Source of the DNA: Nostoc calcicola FACHB-3891
Lineage (GTDB): Bacteria; Cyanobacteriota; Cyanobacteriia; Cyanobacteriales; Nostocaceae
Assembly: GCF_014697355.1 (NCBI RefSeq)
Contig: NZ_JACJRQ010000053.1
Coordinates: forward strand, 1-49,084
Direction of reading: 5' to 3'
DNA length: 49,084 nucleotides
Of the stretch, positions 33,752 to 41,789 are shown in pieces (the first letter of the stretch is position 1; each line of letters starts with the position of its first letter). Below the pieces are notes generated by a model. That model was not told the DNA's origin, ran no database searches, and saw nothing but the letters and a program-made list of their open reading frames with translations. The position numbers and the translations under genes were made by a program.

Positions 33752-34945
33752 ATGCAGCACCTCAGCCAGCTTTTAGAAATTAACAACTCCGATTTAGCGC
33801 GAGTTCTGCGTTTGAGTTTGCATGGGCTACGTGCTGAATTACAAGAAGCTTTGAATACAGCAAAAAAAGAAGATCCAGGAATTAGTCAGTGCCGTGAGTT
33901 GCTGATAGAGTTAGATAATTTATTAGAGGCATCAACTAAACAATTCATAGAATCTACGGCAAGTTTGGATATTAGCTTGAGTAAAGAAGAAGAATCAAAC
34001 TCACATAATCCTTTTGAGCCTGTTATTAAACTAGAGGAACCTCCAGCAACACCAACATCCACTCTCCAACTACAATTGAATCATTTGGCTGAGGCTTTTA
34101 TCTCGGATTTAGAACTGAAAAAATATTTGGGTAATTTTCAACTACAAAGCTATACCGACTCTGATTTGTGGAATGAAATCCAACGTCTATTGTTGCAAGT
34201 TCCCATAACAATAGCAGAAACTTGGCAGAAGCATTCCTTAAAAATAGTTCAAGAATTTGGGGCTGTTCCAGATAACAATGACTGCAAACAACTTCCGTTT
34301 ATTCGTAATCAGTTGGTTTACCCTGGTTTAAGCGGTAGTGTGCAGGCTCAAGGTTTATATTTATCAAAAAATTTACCTCTTGACCCCCGCATTAAACTAG
34401 AACAGTCAGATAGTGACCTTTATTTTTTAGCTGGTATTGTTTCTACTTGGATAAAATATATCGAAGTCGATTCTACTTTACACCATGCCCTCAAGAGCGT
34501 TTATCGTTTTGATGTCAAGCCTCTAAATTCAGAAGCAGAACGCACCAAGTATGTCGCTGTTTTGCTCGACTGTTGGCAACGGGCACAATTAGCAGAAGAA
34601 AATCAAGATTTAGTTGCAAGTTTACGAGCTAGATTAGATTTAGATGAAGCCATACATTCTTTAGTTTATCTGCCGCCAGTAGAGCGGGACTCTTGGTGGG
34701 GTAAACTGCAACAGGAAGCAAGACGGACATTAGAAAAGGTGGCATCTGCTGCGCGTCAAGCTGGTTTCAAAGTACAAATCCGCTCGTTGTGGGGTCCCTA
34801 TGCTGATATCTGTGCTTACTCCAAAGATGACTTAGAACTTGACAAAGGTGGTATCCCAGGAGAAGTATCAGCTTGTCTGCGGGTTTATGCTCGGATTAAC
34901 GAAGAAGCGTACCCAGGTCGAGTATTGTTTCGGTCGTTACGGTAG
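33752..34945 (+). CDS. Unrecognised protein, third gene of the dynamin/SrfB-like block
   Basis: A 397-residue soluble protein with no family that I can name. Residues about 1-75 are helical and probably coiled coil (LLEINNSDLARVLRLSLHGLRAELQEAL). An acidic, Pro-rich linker lies near 80-105, followed by a helical body. The C-terminal region (LQQEARRTLEKVASAARQAGFKVQIRS then GEVSACLRVYARINEEAYPGRVLFRSL) faintly recalls the end of GrpE-type exchange factors; I treat that as unproven. It starts at an ATG at 33752. It lies 496 bases after the SrfB-like gene, but the gap is mostly inserted repeat elements, so the genes were probably once close together. Confidence 0.7.
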   Translation: MQHLSQLLEINNSDLARVLRLSLHGLRAELQEALNTAKKEDPGISQCRELLIELDNLLEASTKQFIESTASLDISLSKEEESNSHNPFEPVIKLEEPPATPTSTLQLQLNHLAEAFISDLELKKYLGNFQLQSYTDSDLWNEIQRLLLQVPITIAETWQKHSLKIVQEFGAVPDNNDCKQLPFIRNQLVYPGLSGSVQAQGLYLSKNLPLDPRIKLEQSDSDLYFLAGIVSTWIKYIEVDSTLHHALKSVYRFDVKPLNSEAERTKYVAVLLDCWQRAQLAEENQDLVASLRARLDLDEAIHSLVYLPPVERDSWWGKLQQEARRTLEKVASAARQAGFKVQIRSLWGPYADICAYSKDDLELDKGGIPGEVSACLRVYARINEEAYPGRVLFRSLR

Positions 34946-35518
34946 GATTTTTCATAAAATAGTGCGCCAAGTATGGAAACTCCTTCATCACCGCGAAGAA
35001 TACGAACTATGAATATAATACGATCGCCTATTGGGTGTTGAGTGCGATCGCTTAACTTACCCTTTAGCTTTTGGTACAGGCGCGCCACGCAGCATTCCTT
35101 CTGTACTGAGGTCTTCATCGATTTTGTTGTTGCCCTAGACAAGGCTGAATTTCACCTCAGCGATCGCCAAATTTAATCATAATGCTAAAGTTTTTCAATA
35201 ATTTTTATATTTTTGTAACTTTACTGGCTGGCCATACTACGTCTAGTGCTTATTTTTAGGACTTTTGGCGCTTACTTAGCATACTCATGGCTTACCTTGA
35301 CTAATTAGTGAGGTTAAGAGACACTAACTAAAGACTGATGTGTAGACTAGTAAAAATAATAATTTTTGTAAAGATTCTGAGATATATGTGTTGATAGATG
35401 GAACATTAGTTAACAAATAGAAAGTTTGTATCTAAGTAAAAATGTTCCGATGGCTATATTTATAGCCTTCTGCTAAGGCAGTACAATTCAAACGTACTTA
35501 TCGTGGTTGGCCAAGAGC
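34946..35518. other. Gap before the ferredoxin operon
   Basis: No gene is supported. It contains two GCGATCGC-type sites and, at the right end, a series of stems (listed separately). The ferredoxin operon promoter should lie around 35170-35400, an AT-rich stretch. Confidence 0.45.
35400..35479 (+). promoter_or_regulatory. Structured leader of the ferredoxin operon
   Basis: Three stems in series: GGAACATT (35400-35407) with AATGTTCC (35441-35448); GGCTATA with TATAGCC (35452-35467, two-base loop); and GCCTT with AAGGC (35465-35479). The last two share GCC at 35465-35467 and so exclude each other. This could be a regulatory leader RNA; no known riboswitch is recognised. Confidence 0.35.
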
Positions 35519-35728
35519 ATGGAGACATTAGAATTCATAATCTATCCAGATGGTCGGGTACAGGAAAAAGTCACTGGCATTGTGGGTGCTTCTTGCGCTG
35601 AGGTTACAGCAGCAATAGAGGCTCAGCTGGGGCAAGTACTTAAGAATGAGCCAACCTCAGAATACTTCGCCGCCAAGGTGCAGCAATCGAACGTGGCGAA
35701 TACGCACACCACTTACAGCGATTGGTAA
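35519..35728 (+). CDS. DUF2997 family small protein
   Basis: A 69-residue protein of the DUF2997 family, with METLEFIIYPDGRVQEKVTGIVGASCAEVTAAIEAQLG as its core. Function is unknown, but it is regularly found before DUF1257 (Ycf35) and ferredoxin genes in cyanobacteria, as here. The ATG at 35519 is preferred to an in-frame TTG at 35507. It contains one Cys in GASCAEVT that looks conserved. It is first of a three-gene operon, 39 bases before the next start. Confidence 0.8.
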   Translation: METLEFIIYPDGRVQEKVTGIVGASCAEVTAAIEAQLGQVLKNEPTSEYFAAKVQQSNVANTHTTYSDW

Positions 35729-35767
35729 GTTTTCACAGTAGTTTAGTGTCATTTAATTCAAACCACC

Positions 35768-36154
35768 ATGTCACACTTTAGCCAAATTAAGACTCAAATC
35801 CGTAACCTTGAATCTTTGAAAGATGCCCTGACTGAATTAGGCATAGATTGGAAACCAGGCCCACGCAAAGTACGCGGCTATCGCGGTCAAACTCATCCTG
35901 CGGAAGTTAGTATCGAGCAGGAAAACGGCTACGACATCGGCTTTAGATGGAATGGCAAAGAATATGAACTGGTGGCTGACTTGCAATATTGGCAGCAAGA
36001 TCTTTCTGTGGATGGATTTTTGCGCCAGGTAACACAGCGCTATGCTTACCAAACAGTTGTGAAAGAAACCGCTCGTGTTGGTTTTCAAGTGGCTGAACAA
36101 CAAAAAAATGAAGATGGTTCTATTCGACTGGTAGTACAACGCTGGAGTGCGTAA
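35768..36154 (+). CDS. ycf35: DUF1257 / Ycf35 family protein
   Basis: A 128-residue protein matching the DUF1257 family, encoded as ycf35 in red-algal plastids. It begins MSHFSQIKTQIRNLESLKDALTELGIDWKPG and has the conserved VRGYRGQTHPAEVSI segment and a C-terminal RQVTQRYAYQTVVKETARVGF helix. Function is unknown. Its stop codon overlaps the ferredoxin ATG by one base (TAATG), indicating translational coupling and suggesting that it works with the iron-sulfur protein. Confidence 0.87.
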   Translation: MSHFSQIKTQIRNLESLKDALTELGIDWKPGPRKVRGYRGQTHPAEVSIEQENGYDIGFRWNGKEYELVADLQYWQQDLSVDGFLRQVTQRYAYQTVVKETARVGFQVAEQQKNEDGSIRLVVQRWSA

Positions 36155-36615
36155 TGGCTGATTTTCCGCCTTCGCCGTCAGAACAAGAAGACAACCGTTC
36201 CGGTTTGGAACCAGAATTAGGGGGTTTTTTACGGGATGCCCCAGAACGTTCTGGTTTAGAACCGGAATTGGGCGGTGTGCTTCGCCAAAACGGTGTTTAT
36301 GTTGATGAAATCACGTGTATTGGTTGTAAGCACTGCGCTCATGTTGCGCGTAACACCTTTTACATTGAACCAGATTATGGGCGATCGCGAGTAATTCGCC
36401 AAGATGGGGACGCCGAAGAAATTATCCAAGAAGCAATCGACACTTGTCCGGTTGATTGCATCCACTGGGTTGATTACACTGAACTCAAAAATTTAGAAGA
36501 AGAGCGCAAATATCAGGTAATTCCTGTAGTGGGTTATCCGGTAGAACAGGCAGTTGCTGCTAGCGAACGGCGACGTAAAAAGCAAAAGTTAAAGACCAAA
36601 AAATCCCGTTATTAA
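36154..36615 (+). CDS. 4Fe-4S ferredoxin-like protein with duplicated N-terminal peptide
   Basis: A 153-residue ferredoxin with one predicted 4Fe-4S cluster bound by Cys55, Cys58, Cys61 and Cys98 (CIGCKHC and CPVDCIHW), like the small bacterial-type ferredoxins of photosynthetic organisms. The N-terminus has RSGLEPELGG twice, at 15-24 and 32-41, a direct duplication with a 17-residue period. The C-terminal 45 residues are basic (ERRRKKQKLKTKKSRY) and may bind RNA or protein. It is coupled to the Ycf35 gene and followed by a terminator. Redox partner unknown. Confidence 0.87.
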   Translation: MADFPPSPSEQEDNRSGLEPELGGFLRDAPERSGLEPELGGVLRQNGVYVDEITCIGCKHCAHVARNTFYIEPDYGRSRVIRQDGDAEEIIQEAIDTCPVDCIHWVDYTELKNLEEERKYQVIPVVGYPVEQAVAASERRRKKQKLKTKKSRY

Positions 36616-36644
36616 GATAAAAAGTTTGAACGAATGCGATCGAG

Positions 36645-36666
36645 GACTGGTGCAATCAGTCTTTTT
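36645..36666 (+). terminator. Intrinsic terminator of the ferredoxin operon
   Basis: Stem GACTG / CAGTC, with a G-T pair extending it, then five T, 30 bases after the ferredoxin stop. Confidence 0.65.
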
Positions 36667-36699
36667 ACAGCGTATTTGAGGTAAATGATGTACACGGGC

Positions 36700-36723
36700 A
36701 GGGTAGCACACCTGTGCTACCCT
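36700..36723. repeat. Palindrome AGGGTAGCACA / TGTGCTACCCT
   Basis: Perfect 11-base arms with a two-base centre. It resembles the palindromic cores of the MITE-like elements at 33.4, 33.56 and 44.9 kb. Confidence 0.65.
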
Positions 36724-36742
36724 ACAATGATCTGTACCTCAC

Positions 36743-36862
36743 CCAATACGGTTTGGTTAAAGGGGAAAGGGGAAAGGTTTTAAATACATCCTTTACCCCT
36801 TACCCCTTAACCTTTTCCCAGACTACAAGGGAAGTTCATACTGCTTATCTGAACCGTATTGG
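36743..36862. mobile_element. 120-bp MITE-like element, CCAATACGGTT termini
   Basis: Ends CCAATACGGTT (36743-36753) and AACCGTATTGG (36852-36862) are perfect inverted repeats. The interior has a GGGGAAAGGGG tract and its complement. It is non-coding. Confidence 0.6.
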
Positions 36863-36927
36863 TATCTCACCAACTTGCAATCTGCTGCATTTTTTGTTAT
36901 GTGGGAGAATTCAGAATTCAGAATTAA

Positions 36928-37898
36928 AACCCACATTCCGCACCCCAAGTGTCACAAACGGAAATTACTGAGGGAAAAAAGGTAAACAAGAATAAAAGCA
37001 GACATATTTAGATAAAAAATACATAAGAGCCGTCATCAATCAGCAAAAATGGCATCAAAACCTATTGTCAATAAGGAGCAATAAGAACTGATGGCAAATA
37101 GATTCGGATTAGATAAATAAAAGAAGATATTAAAGACTAAAATCATAAATTAAAATAATGAATTGAAGTAGCGAAACTAGATTTTTGACATAGTAAATTA
37201 GAGCTATGAATCAAAACGATGAGCTTCAGGTAACGTCTATATTAAATTAACAAAGATAAGAATTATCTGATTAATTGATAATAACGGAGACAATCATCTG
37301 GTAAAAGATTCAGGATAAAATCCCTATCTTGAGTCCAATTAGAGACGTGTTTTTCGTTGTTAAATTCAACTAAATGAATACACTGAAAGCATTGAAATAT
37401 CCAACGTAAAGTAGGGCGGTAAGTTGCTTTACCTAACTGGTTTTTAATCGTTGATTTAGACTCTCTGAGTGCGGCTCTGATTTGACGTTGAGCCAATGTA
37501 TAGACCATCAGACATAAACCCATAATCATTCCTAACGACTCTATTCTCTCAGGGCTTTTGAGAAAAATACTATCGGCAAAAAATAATGGGTCTTTAAGGA
37601 AAGCAAATCCCCTCTCGCAGGACTGCTGGGCTTTATATTCACTCAACATTACAACAGTATTCTCCACAACCTCTGTTGCAATTCTCTCATTGATCTTTTT
37701 GTTATCAATTATTTTTTAAATATGAAGTTTTTCCTTTGTTTTGTCTTCGTCATAAAACTTCCTCTTTTCGCCCAATTAAGATAATTAATGCTAGCTATTA
37801 TCATTAAGTGTCTTAACTTTTGAATCAAACTTAGTTTTTATGTACTACTCTGTCAGCTTTTTGTTGGTGTGTGACAGTTAGGGTGCGGAATGTGGGTT
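36928..37898 (-). mobile_element. IS1634-type insertion remnant
   Basis: Terminal inverted repeats of 29 bases (36928-36956 and 37870-37898) match at 27 positions and share a GTGCGGAATGTGGGTT end. Between them lies only the C-terminal part of a transposase, so the element is internally deleted. Its right end falls in the N-terminal part of a TnpB gene. No clear target-site duplication is visible. Confidence 0.7.
37263..37715 (-). pseudogene. IS1634-family transposase, C-terminal fragment
   Basis: About 150 residues survive of a transposase normally of about 550. The visible part begins INERIATEVVENTVVMLSEYK and includes AQQSCERGFAFLKDPLFFADS, then SPERIESLGMIMGLCLMVYTLAQRQ, the conserved C-terminal region of this family. 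The frame is open upstream to 37715 and then stopped, with no start codon or N-terminal catalytic Asp residues. It lies within matched inverted repeats, so this is a deletion derivative that cannot transpose by itself. Confidence 0.75.
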
Positions 37899-38353
37899 CT
37901 AATCGGGAACGAGCAAGGAAGAACTTGGTACGCGCCCATGAAGACATAGCCAACCGCAGAACAGATTGGTTTTGGAAATTAGCGCATGACCTAACTAATA
38001 GATTTGATGTTCTGTGCTTTGAGACGCTTAACCTCAAGGGCATGAAGCGTCTTTGGGGAAGGAAAGTTAGTGATTTAGCGTTTCGAGACTTTCTGAATAT
38101 TCTGGAGTGGCAAGCATTGAAGAAAGGCAAACAAGTGGTCTATATTGACCAGTGGTATCCAAGCAGTAAAACTTGTTCAAGATGTGGTCATGTTTTAGAA
38201 TCGCTGGATTTATCGGTTAGACGTTGGCGTTGCCCTTCGTGTCAATCAGAAAATGGCCGAGATGAAAACGCCAGTTTAAACATTAAAAAGGTTGGGAGTT
38301 CAACCTTGGGCGTAGGAGATGTCAGACAGTCTCAGACTGCAATCTCTGTCTGA
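37895..38353 (+). pseudogene. tnpB: TnpB fragment, N-terminal half lost
   Basis: About 152 residues of TnpB homology from GSNRERARKNLVRAHEDIANRR to the end. The frame opens at a GTG at 37871, but its first eight codons come from the IS end. RuvC-II Glu (CFETLNL), the zinc ribbon (CSRC and CPSC) and RuvC-III Asp (NGRDENAS) remain, whereas the RNA-binding N-terminus and RuvC-I Asp are missing. So it cannot be a complete nuclease. No TnpB N-terminal half is visible left of the IS remnant, so DNA was lost on that side. The right-end hairpin of the element survives. Confidence 0.8.
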
Positions 38354-38362
38354 TGCCTGAAT

Positions 38363-38383
38363 CCCCCGAATTGAATTCGGGGG
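38363..38383. repeat. Right-end hairpin of the truncated TnpB element
   Basis: Ten-base arms CCCCCGAATT / AATTCGGGGG around one central base, ten bases after the TnpB stop. In intact elements this region is part of the guide-RNA scaffold and the transposon end. Here it also lies just past the DUF4335 stop and may terminate both convergent transcripts. Confidence 0.7.
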
Positions 38384-38393
38384 AGTGGCTCAA

Positions 38394-40013
38394 TTATTCA
38401 TCTGGAAAAGTCTGTACTTTACCATCAGGACTGAGAACAACTCTAATTCTGACATTTTGTCCGCGTGTATTAGCGGAAACGAAAGGTTGACCAACTTGTG
38501 GCATACCAGCGTTATCAAAGTATTCTCTTGCTGCTTTATTCAGGGGAAAAATTCGTTCAACAGTGCCATCAACACTAACTATCAAACTGTATTCTAGTGT
38601 TTGTCCCAATCCCGCAGGTGGTTGCCAGCGCTTTGTGAGATATTCTCTAGCTTCTGCTACTTGAGGTGTATCAAATAATGTGCCGGTTGCTACTTCTCTG
38701 GATGTGGGGGCTTTCGGTGCGCTCCCTAATCGATCGATAAATGGATTAGTACTAACAGTCCCAGAGGAGGGCAGTTCTGAGGAGGGTTTATTTCTCGGAG
38801 AATTTGCTTCTAGGGCACTGATTGTTTCGTCTAGTTGTTGTGAGTTGAGTGGGGAAGCTTGGGTGGGGATATTGCCACGATTACTATTGGGTATGGTGGC
38901 AATAGAGGGCGGAACTACTGGTGAGATATTGGGTGAAAAGTTGGGTGTGTTAGAAGATAGGCTAGATGGTAAATTCCGCCTTTTAGGAAGAGCCTCAGCT
39001 TGGGGATTTGGGGCTGTGGGATTCTGTCCCAGATTTGGTAATATGGCGATTTGCTGTCCGGGGATTTTGCTGGATGGTGCGATGGCTGAATTTTTGCTAA
39101 CAGTTGGAGTCTTCCCCTGAGGTATGGGGGGTATGGCCAGTGGATTATTTGGCAATACAGATGGTGCCGTAGACAAACTGGAACCAGGAGATGTTAGAGG
39201 TGCTTGGGGCAAACTAGATATCGCGGGTGGAGGGGTGGAACCAAGCAAATTATCTGCTGGGGTGGTGAGTCCAGGTTGGGGTGTGGGAAAGGTTAGTGGG
39301 GGTGAAGGTTGTAGTGCAGTCTGTACCTCTGTTGAATCTGCGGTTTTGGCTGTCTGCTGTTGTTTTTGCCTGATATTGTTGGCATATTGCCAGGTAACTG
39401 GTAAGAAGCCCACACCTAATACTAATACTGCGGCAATAGGTGCCCAAGCGGGGAAGCTCATATCTGAACTCCTACTGTTGAGAGTTGGTAGTGCCATTAC
39501 GTCGGTTGAGTATTCATCTAAAGCAGTTGCCAAATCGAATAATTGCAACAAACTCAGTTGAATCACTGAACCAGATGTTTGGTTGGCGAGAGAACCGAGA
39601 AATAGATTGTGAGTTAAATAGCTGCTGGGTTCTAAATGTATATTTGTGCCTGTAACTTGGGCACTAAAAGAATTTAATGTTTTTGTCGATAGCTCTAATT
39701 CTGGCTCATCCAGCACCATGCTTGACTGTTGGGTACCTGAGAAAGTGACCCAAAAGCTTTCTGGAGACTGTTGGAGGAATTCTTGTACATAGCTGGTGAC
39801 TGCATCAGATAAAGCTTCCAGTTGGTTGCGATCGCCCCGAATGGGAACTCTGTGTTCTTCTGGTAGTCGAGGATCGTCAAAACGTAGCTCAAAGCTAAGT
39901 TGCTTGAGGACAGTTTTCCCCATCCACCGCGATAAAGGTGAGCTTTGGGCGAATACTTCTAGCGTACAAGTAGGGGGTGTGTAGCGACGAATCACAGTAT
40001 TTGATAGAGGCAT
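38394..40013 (-). CDS. DUF4335 family protein
   Basis: A 539-residue cyanobacterial protein of the DUF4335 family. The N-terminal domain starts NTVIRRYTPPTCTLEVFAQSSPLSRW. Near residue 190 comes one hydrophobic segment (AWAPIAAVLVLGVGFLPVTW) and then a long Pro/Ser/Gln-rich disordered stretch (about 215-430). The C-terminal domain includes YLTKRWQPPAGLGQTLEYSLIVS and IRVVLSPDGKVQTFPDE, like a TonB-C-type fold. Function is unknown; probably a membrane-anchored envelope protein. It follows DUF3038 on the same strand, a common pairing. Confidence 0.82.
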   Translation of the reverse strand: MPLSNTVIRRYTPPTCTLEVFAQSSPLSRWMGKTVLKQLSFELRFDDPRLPEEHRVPIRGDRNQLEALSDAVTSYVQEFLQQSPESFWVTFSGTQQSSMVLDEPELELSTKTLNSFSAQVTGTNIHLEPSSYLTHNLFLGSLANQTSGSVIQLSLLQLFDLATALDEYSTDVMALPTLNSRSSDMSFPAWAPIAAVLVLGVGFLPVTWQYANNIRQKQQQTAKTADSTEVQTALQPSPPLTFPTPQPGLTTPADNLLGSTPPPAISSLPQAPLTSPGSSLSTAPSVLPNNPLAIPPIPQGKTPTVSKNSAIAPSSKIPGQQIAILPNLGQNPTAPNPQAEALPKRRNLPSSLSSNTPNFSPNISPVVPPSIATIPNSNRGNIPTQASPLNSQQLDETISALEANSPRNKPSSELPSSGTVSTNPFIDRLGSAPKAPTSREVATGTLFDTPQVAEAREYLTKRWQPPAGLGQTLEYSLIVSVDGTVERIFPLNKAAREYFDNAGMPQVGQPFVSANTRGQNVRIRVVLSPDGKVQTFPDE

Positions 40014-40267
40014 GGCAGGAACTGCGAAGAAGACTATTTGGGATTTTGCGTACTACTAGGTCGAAGCAAGCTATGCGTAGCGTGTCGGAGACAAAAGTTG
40101 AGTTAGCTGCTTGCAAATAAAAGTTGCAACTTAGAGTGCAAACTAATGTCCAAGCAAGAACCAATGTTGATGGCGCATTGCCCAAGGGCTAACGATCATC
40201 AAAAGGGCTTCTTCAGCTAGCAAACTTACATCGGCGAATTTTGATTGAGGAATCTCAAAAGTCAAAT

Positions 40268-40873
40268 TTAAAATTTTGTAGAACGGTCTATAAGTGCTAG
40301 CCAAAGACGGCGATGCCCACCAGGGGCACTGTAAAAAAGTAAATCTACAAGCAGTTTTAGTGCCAGGTTAGTAAGTAAATCCGTTGAGATTTGCTCGTTC
40401 TCTTCCATCCGCTCTTGGTAGGTGTTGCAAAAAGCATCAATATAATCTCCAAGTAAAGCAGCCTGGTGAGGTTCCCGGTTACTTTCTGCCATTTGTTCTA
40501 ACAAACCAACAGCCCGACGAATCAATTCCTGGTGCTGTTTGGCTAGGTAGCAGACGATCAGAACAAGCGATCGCGCTTCTTCTATATCTAGCTTTTTTCG
40601 CCCTCCTTGACCTTTGCGTAGGGGATTTGATTGGCGCAGTCGCCATAAAGCTACGCGGTCTGGCACTCTTGACTCTAAATTCAAATCAGTTGCCGCCGAA
40701 AGCATAGCCTCAGAACCAATCCCAGTTAAGGTTTCTAGCGCCAACAGCACCAAGTCTAATTGGGTTTTGATATTGTCCCATTGAACTGTGTTTGGGGCTG
40801 GAAGCTTGATTAAATCCTCCCACTGGGCATTTGGAGTGGCTGAGTTGGTGGCCGAGTGCATAACTTTTAGCAT
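40268..40873 (-). CDS. DUF3038 family protein
   Basis: A 201-residue soluble, helix-rich protein of the DUF3038 family, restricted as far as I know to cyanobacteria. Typical stretches are IKTQLDLVLLALETLTGIGSEAML and VPDRVALWRLRQSNPLRKGQGGRKKLDIEEARSLVLI. It starts at the ATG at 40871-40873, with another ATG four codons further in. It sits 254 bases upstream of the DUF4335 gene on the same strand and probably acts with it. No enzymatic motif is visible. Confidence 0.8.
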   Translation of the reverse strand: MLKVMHSATNSATPNAQWEDLIKLPAPNTVQWDNIKTQLDLVLLALETLTGIGSEAMLSAATDLNLESRVPDRVALWRLRQSNPLRKGQGGRKKLDIEEARSLVLIVCYLAKQHQELIRRAVGLLEQMAESNREPHQAALLGDYIDAFCNTYQERMEENEQISTDLLTNLALKLLVDLLFYSAPGGHRRLWLALIDRSTKF

Positions 40874-41323
40874 AGGTGATCGAGCTGATGGGGAATGGTG
40901 CTGTTACCCATTTTGAAACCAGACTCTCAAGAATTAAAGTTGGTTTCCTATAGCTAGAAGCCAGAGGCTCGATCTAGCTTTTGTTTATGTGGTCAACAGC
41001 AGGTATCTTTGTCCTACTCTAGATGAAAATTTATTTTCTACAAAGTACAAAATTATTAATCCCAGTTAAGATTTACCTGGTTTTGGCTGCTAGCTCAGTA
41101 CAAAAGTATAAATAAATAATGTAGGTTAGTAGCGTTAAAAACTTACTCCACAAAGTCGGGAATCGCTATATAGATTTATTTAATCAGAGGTGTTAAATAT
41201 CTCTATATCTGTGACTATTTTATGGCGTTTTTGTCAACTAAAAATTGGAAGCATAAGCTTCCGGTGACGGAAAAGTTATGCTTCCAGTGACAGCTAGATG
41301 TTTTAAATATTTTAAATTCTGAA
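40874..41323. other. Gap between DUF3038 and tRNA-Ala
   Basis: No gene. AT-rich, apart from the long hairpin at 41247-41285. The DUF3038 promoter should be here. Confidence 0.5.
41247..41285 (-). terminator. Long hairpin downstream of tRNA-Ala
   Basis: GGAAGCATAA (41247-41256) pairs with TTATGCTTCC (41276-41285). An inner stem CTTCCG / CGGAA encloses a four-base loop, giving about 17 base pairs in all. On the minus strand it follows the tRNA by 38 bases and is followed by AATTTTTAG, consistent with a terminator. Confidence 0.6.
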
Positions 41324-41396
41324 TGGAGCTAAGCGGATTCGAACCGCTGACCCCCTCAATGCCATTGAGGTGCGCTACCAACTGCGCTATAACCCC
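41324..41396 (-). tRNA. tRNA-Ala (anticodon GGC)
   Basis: The 73-base minus-strand sequence folds as a cloverleaf. The acceptor stem is GGGGTTA with TAGCTCC and discriminator A. The D arm contains AGCGCAGTTGGTAGCGC. The anticodon stem CCTCA / TGAGG has loop ATGGCAT, giving GGC, and the T arm contains GGTTCGAATCC. CCA is not encoded. GGC decodes GCC and GCU alanine codons. Confidence 0.95.
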
Positions 41397-41495
41397 TTAA
41401 ATATACACTATTTATTATCGCTTAATTATTGGTACTTTGTCAAGTTTTTTGTGGAAAGTGAATTTTACGTATCTCCTCTACCACTCAGCACTTTC

Positions 41496-41687
41496 TTAAG
41501 ATACCTGCAACAAATAGGTCATACAATGACCCATTAAAAAGTAAACTACTAACATGGCAGCAGCCGCCAAAGCAACCAATGTACCAGCCAGCATCAAAGA
41601 AAATTCCTTATTTTCGTACGCTCTTTCCATGAGGTGTAGCGACCATGCAACTAGGGCTACATCAAAAAGTAAAATAGGAAGCAACAT
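41496..41687 (-). CDS. Small two-span membrane protein
   Basis: A 63-residue protein with two hydrophobic segments, MLLPILLFDVALVAWSLHLM and LAGTLVALAAAAMLVVYFLMG, separated by a short charged loop (ERAYENKEF). I do not recognise a named family. It looks like a typical conserved small cyanobacterial membrane protein. It starts at an ATG at 41685-41687. It sits alone between tRNA-Ala and hisF, both on the same strand. Confidence 0.6.
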   Translation of the reverse strand: MLLPILLFDVALVAWSLHLMERAYENKEFSLMLAGTLVALAAAAMLVVYFLMGHCMTYLLQVS

Positions 41688-41789
41688 ATTTCTTAATATT
41701 TCTTAATACATGTAAACTAATATTAACACCCTTTTCAATAAGTGTGTCTAACCAAAGACAGATGCCATTGATTAACAAATAACCATTCT

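Noticed and set aside
38680..39561. Two 145-codon plus-strand frames opposite the DUF4335 gene
   Set aside because: They mirror the Pro/Ser/Gln-rich linker of the real gene and are Gly/Val-rich low-complexity translations.
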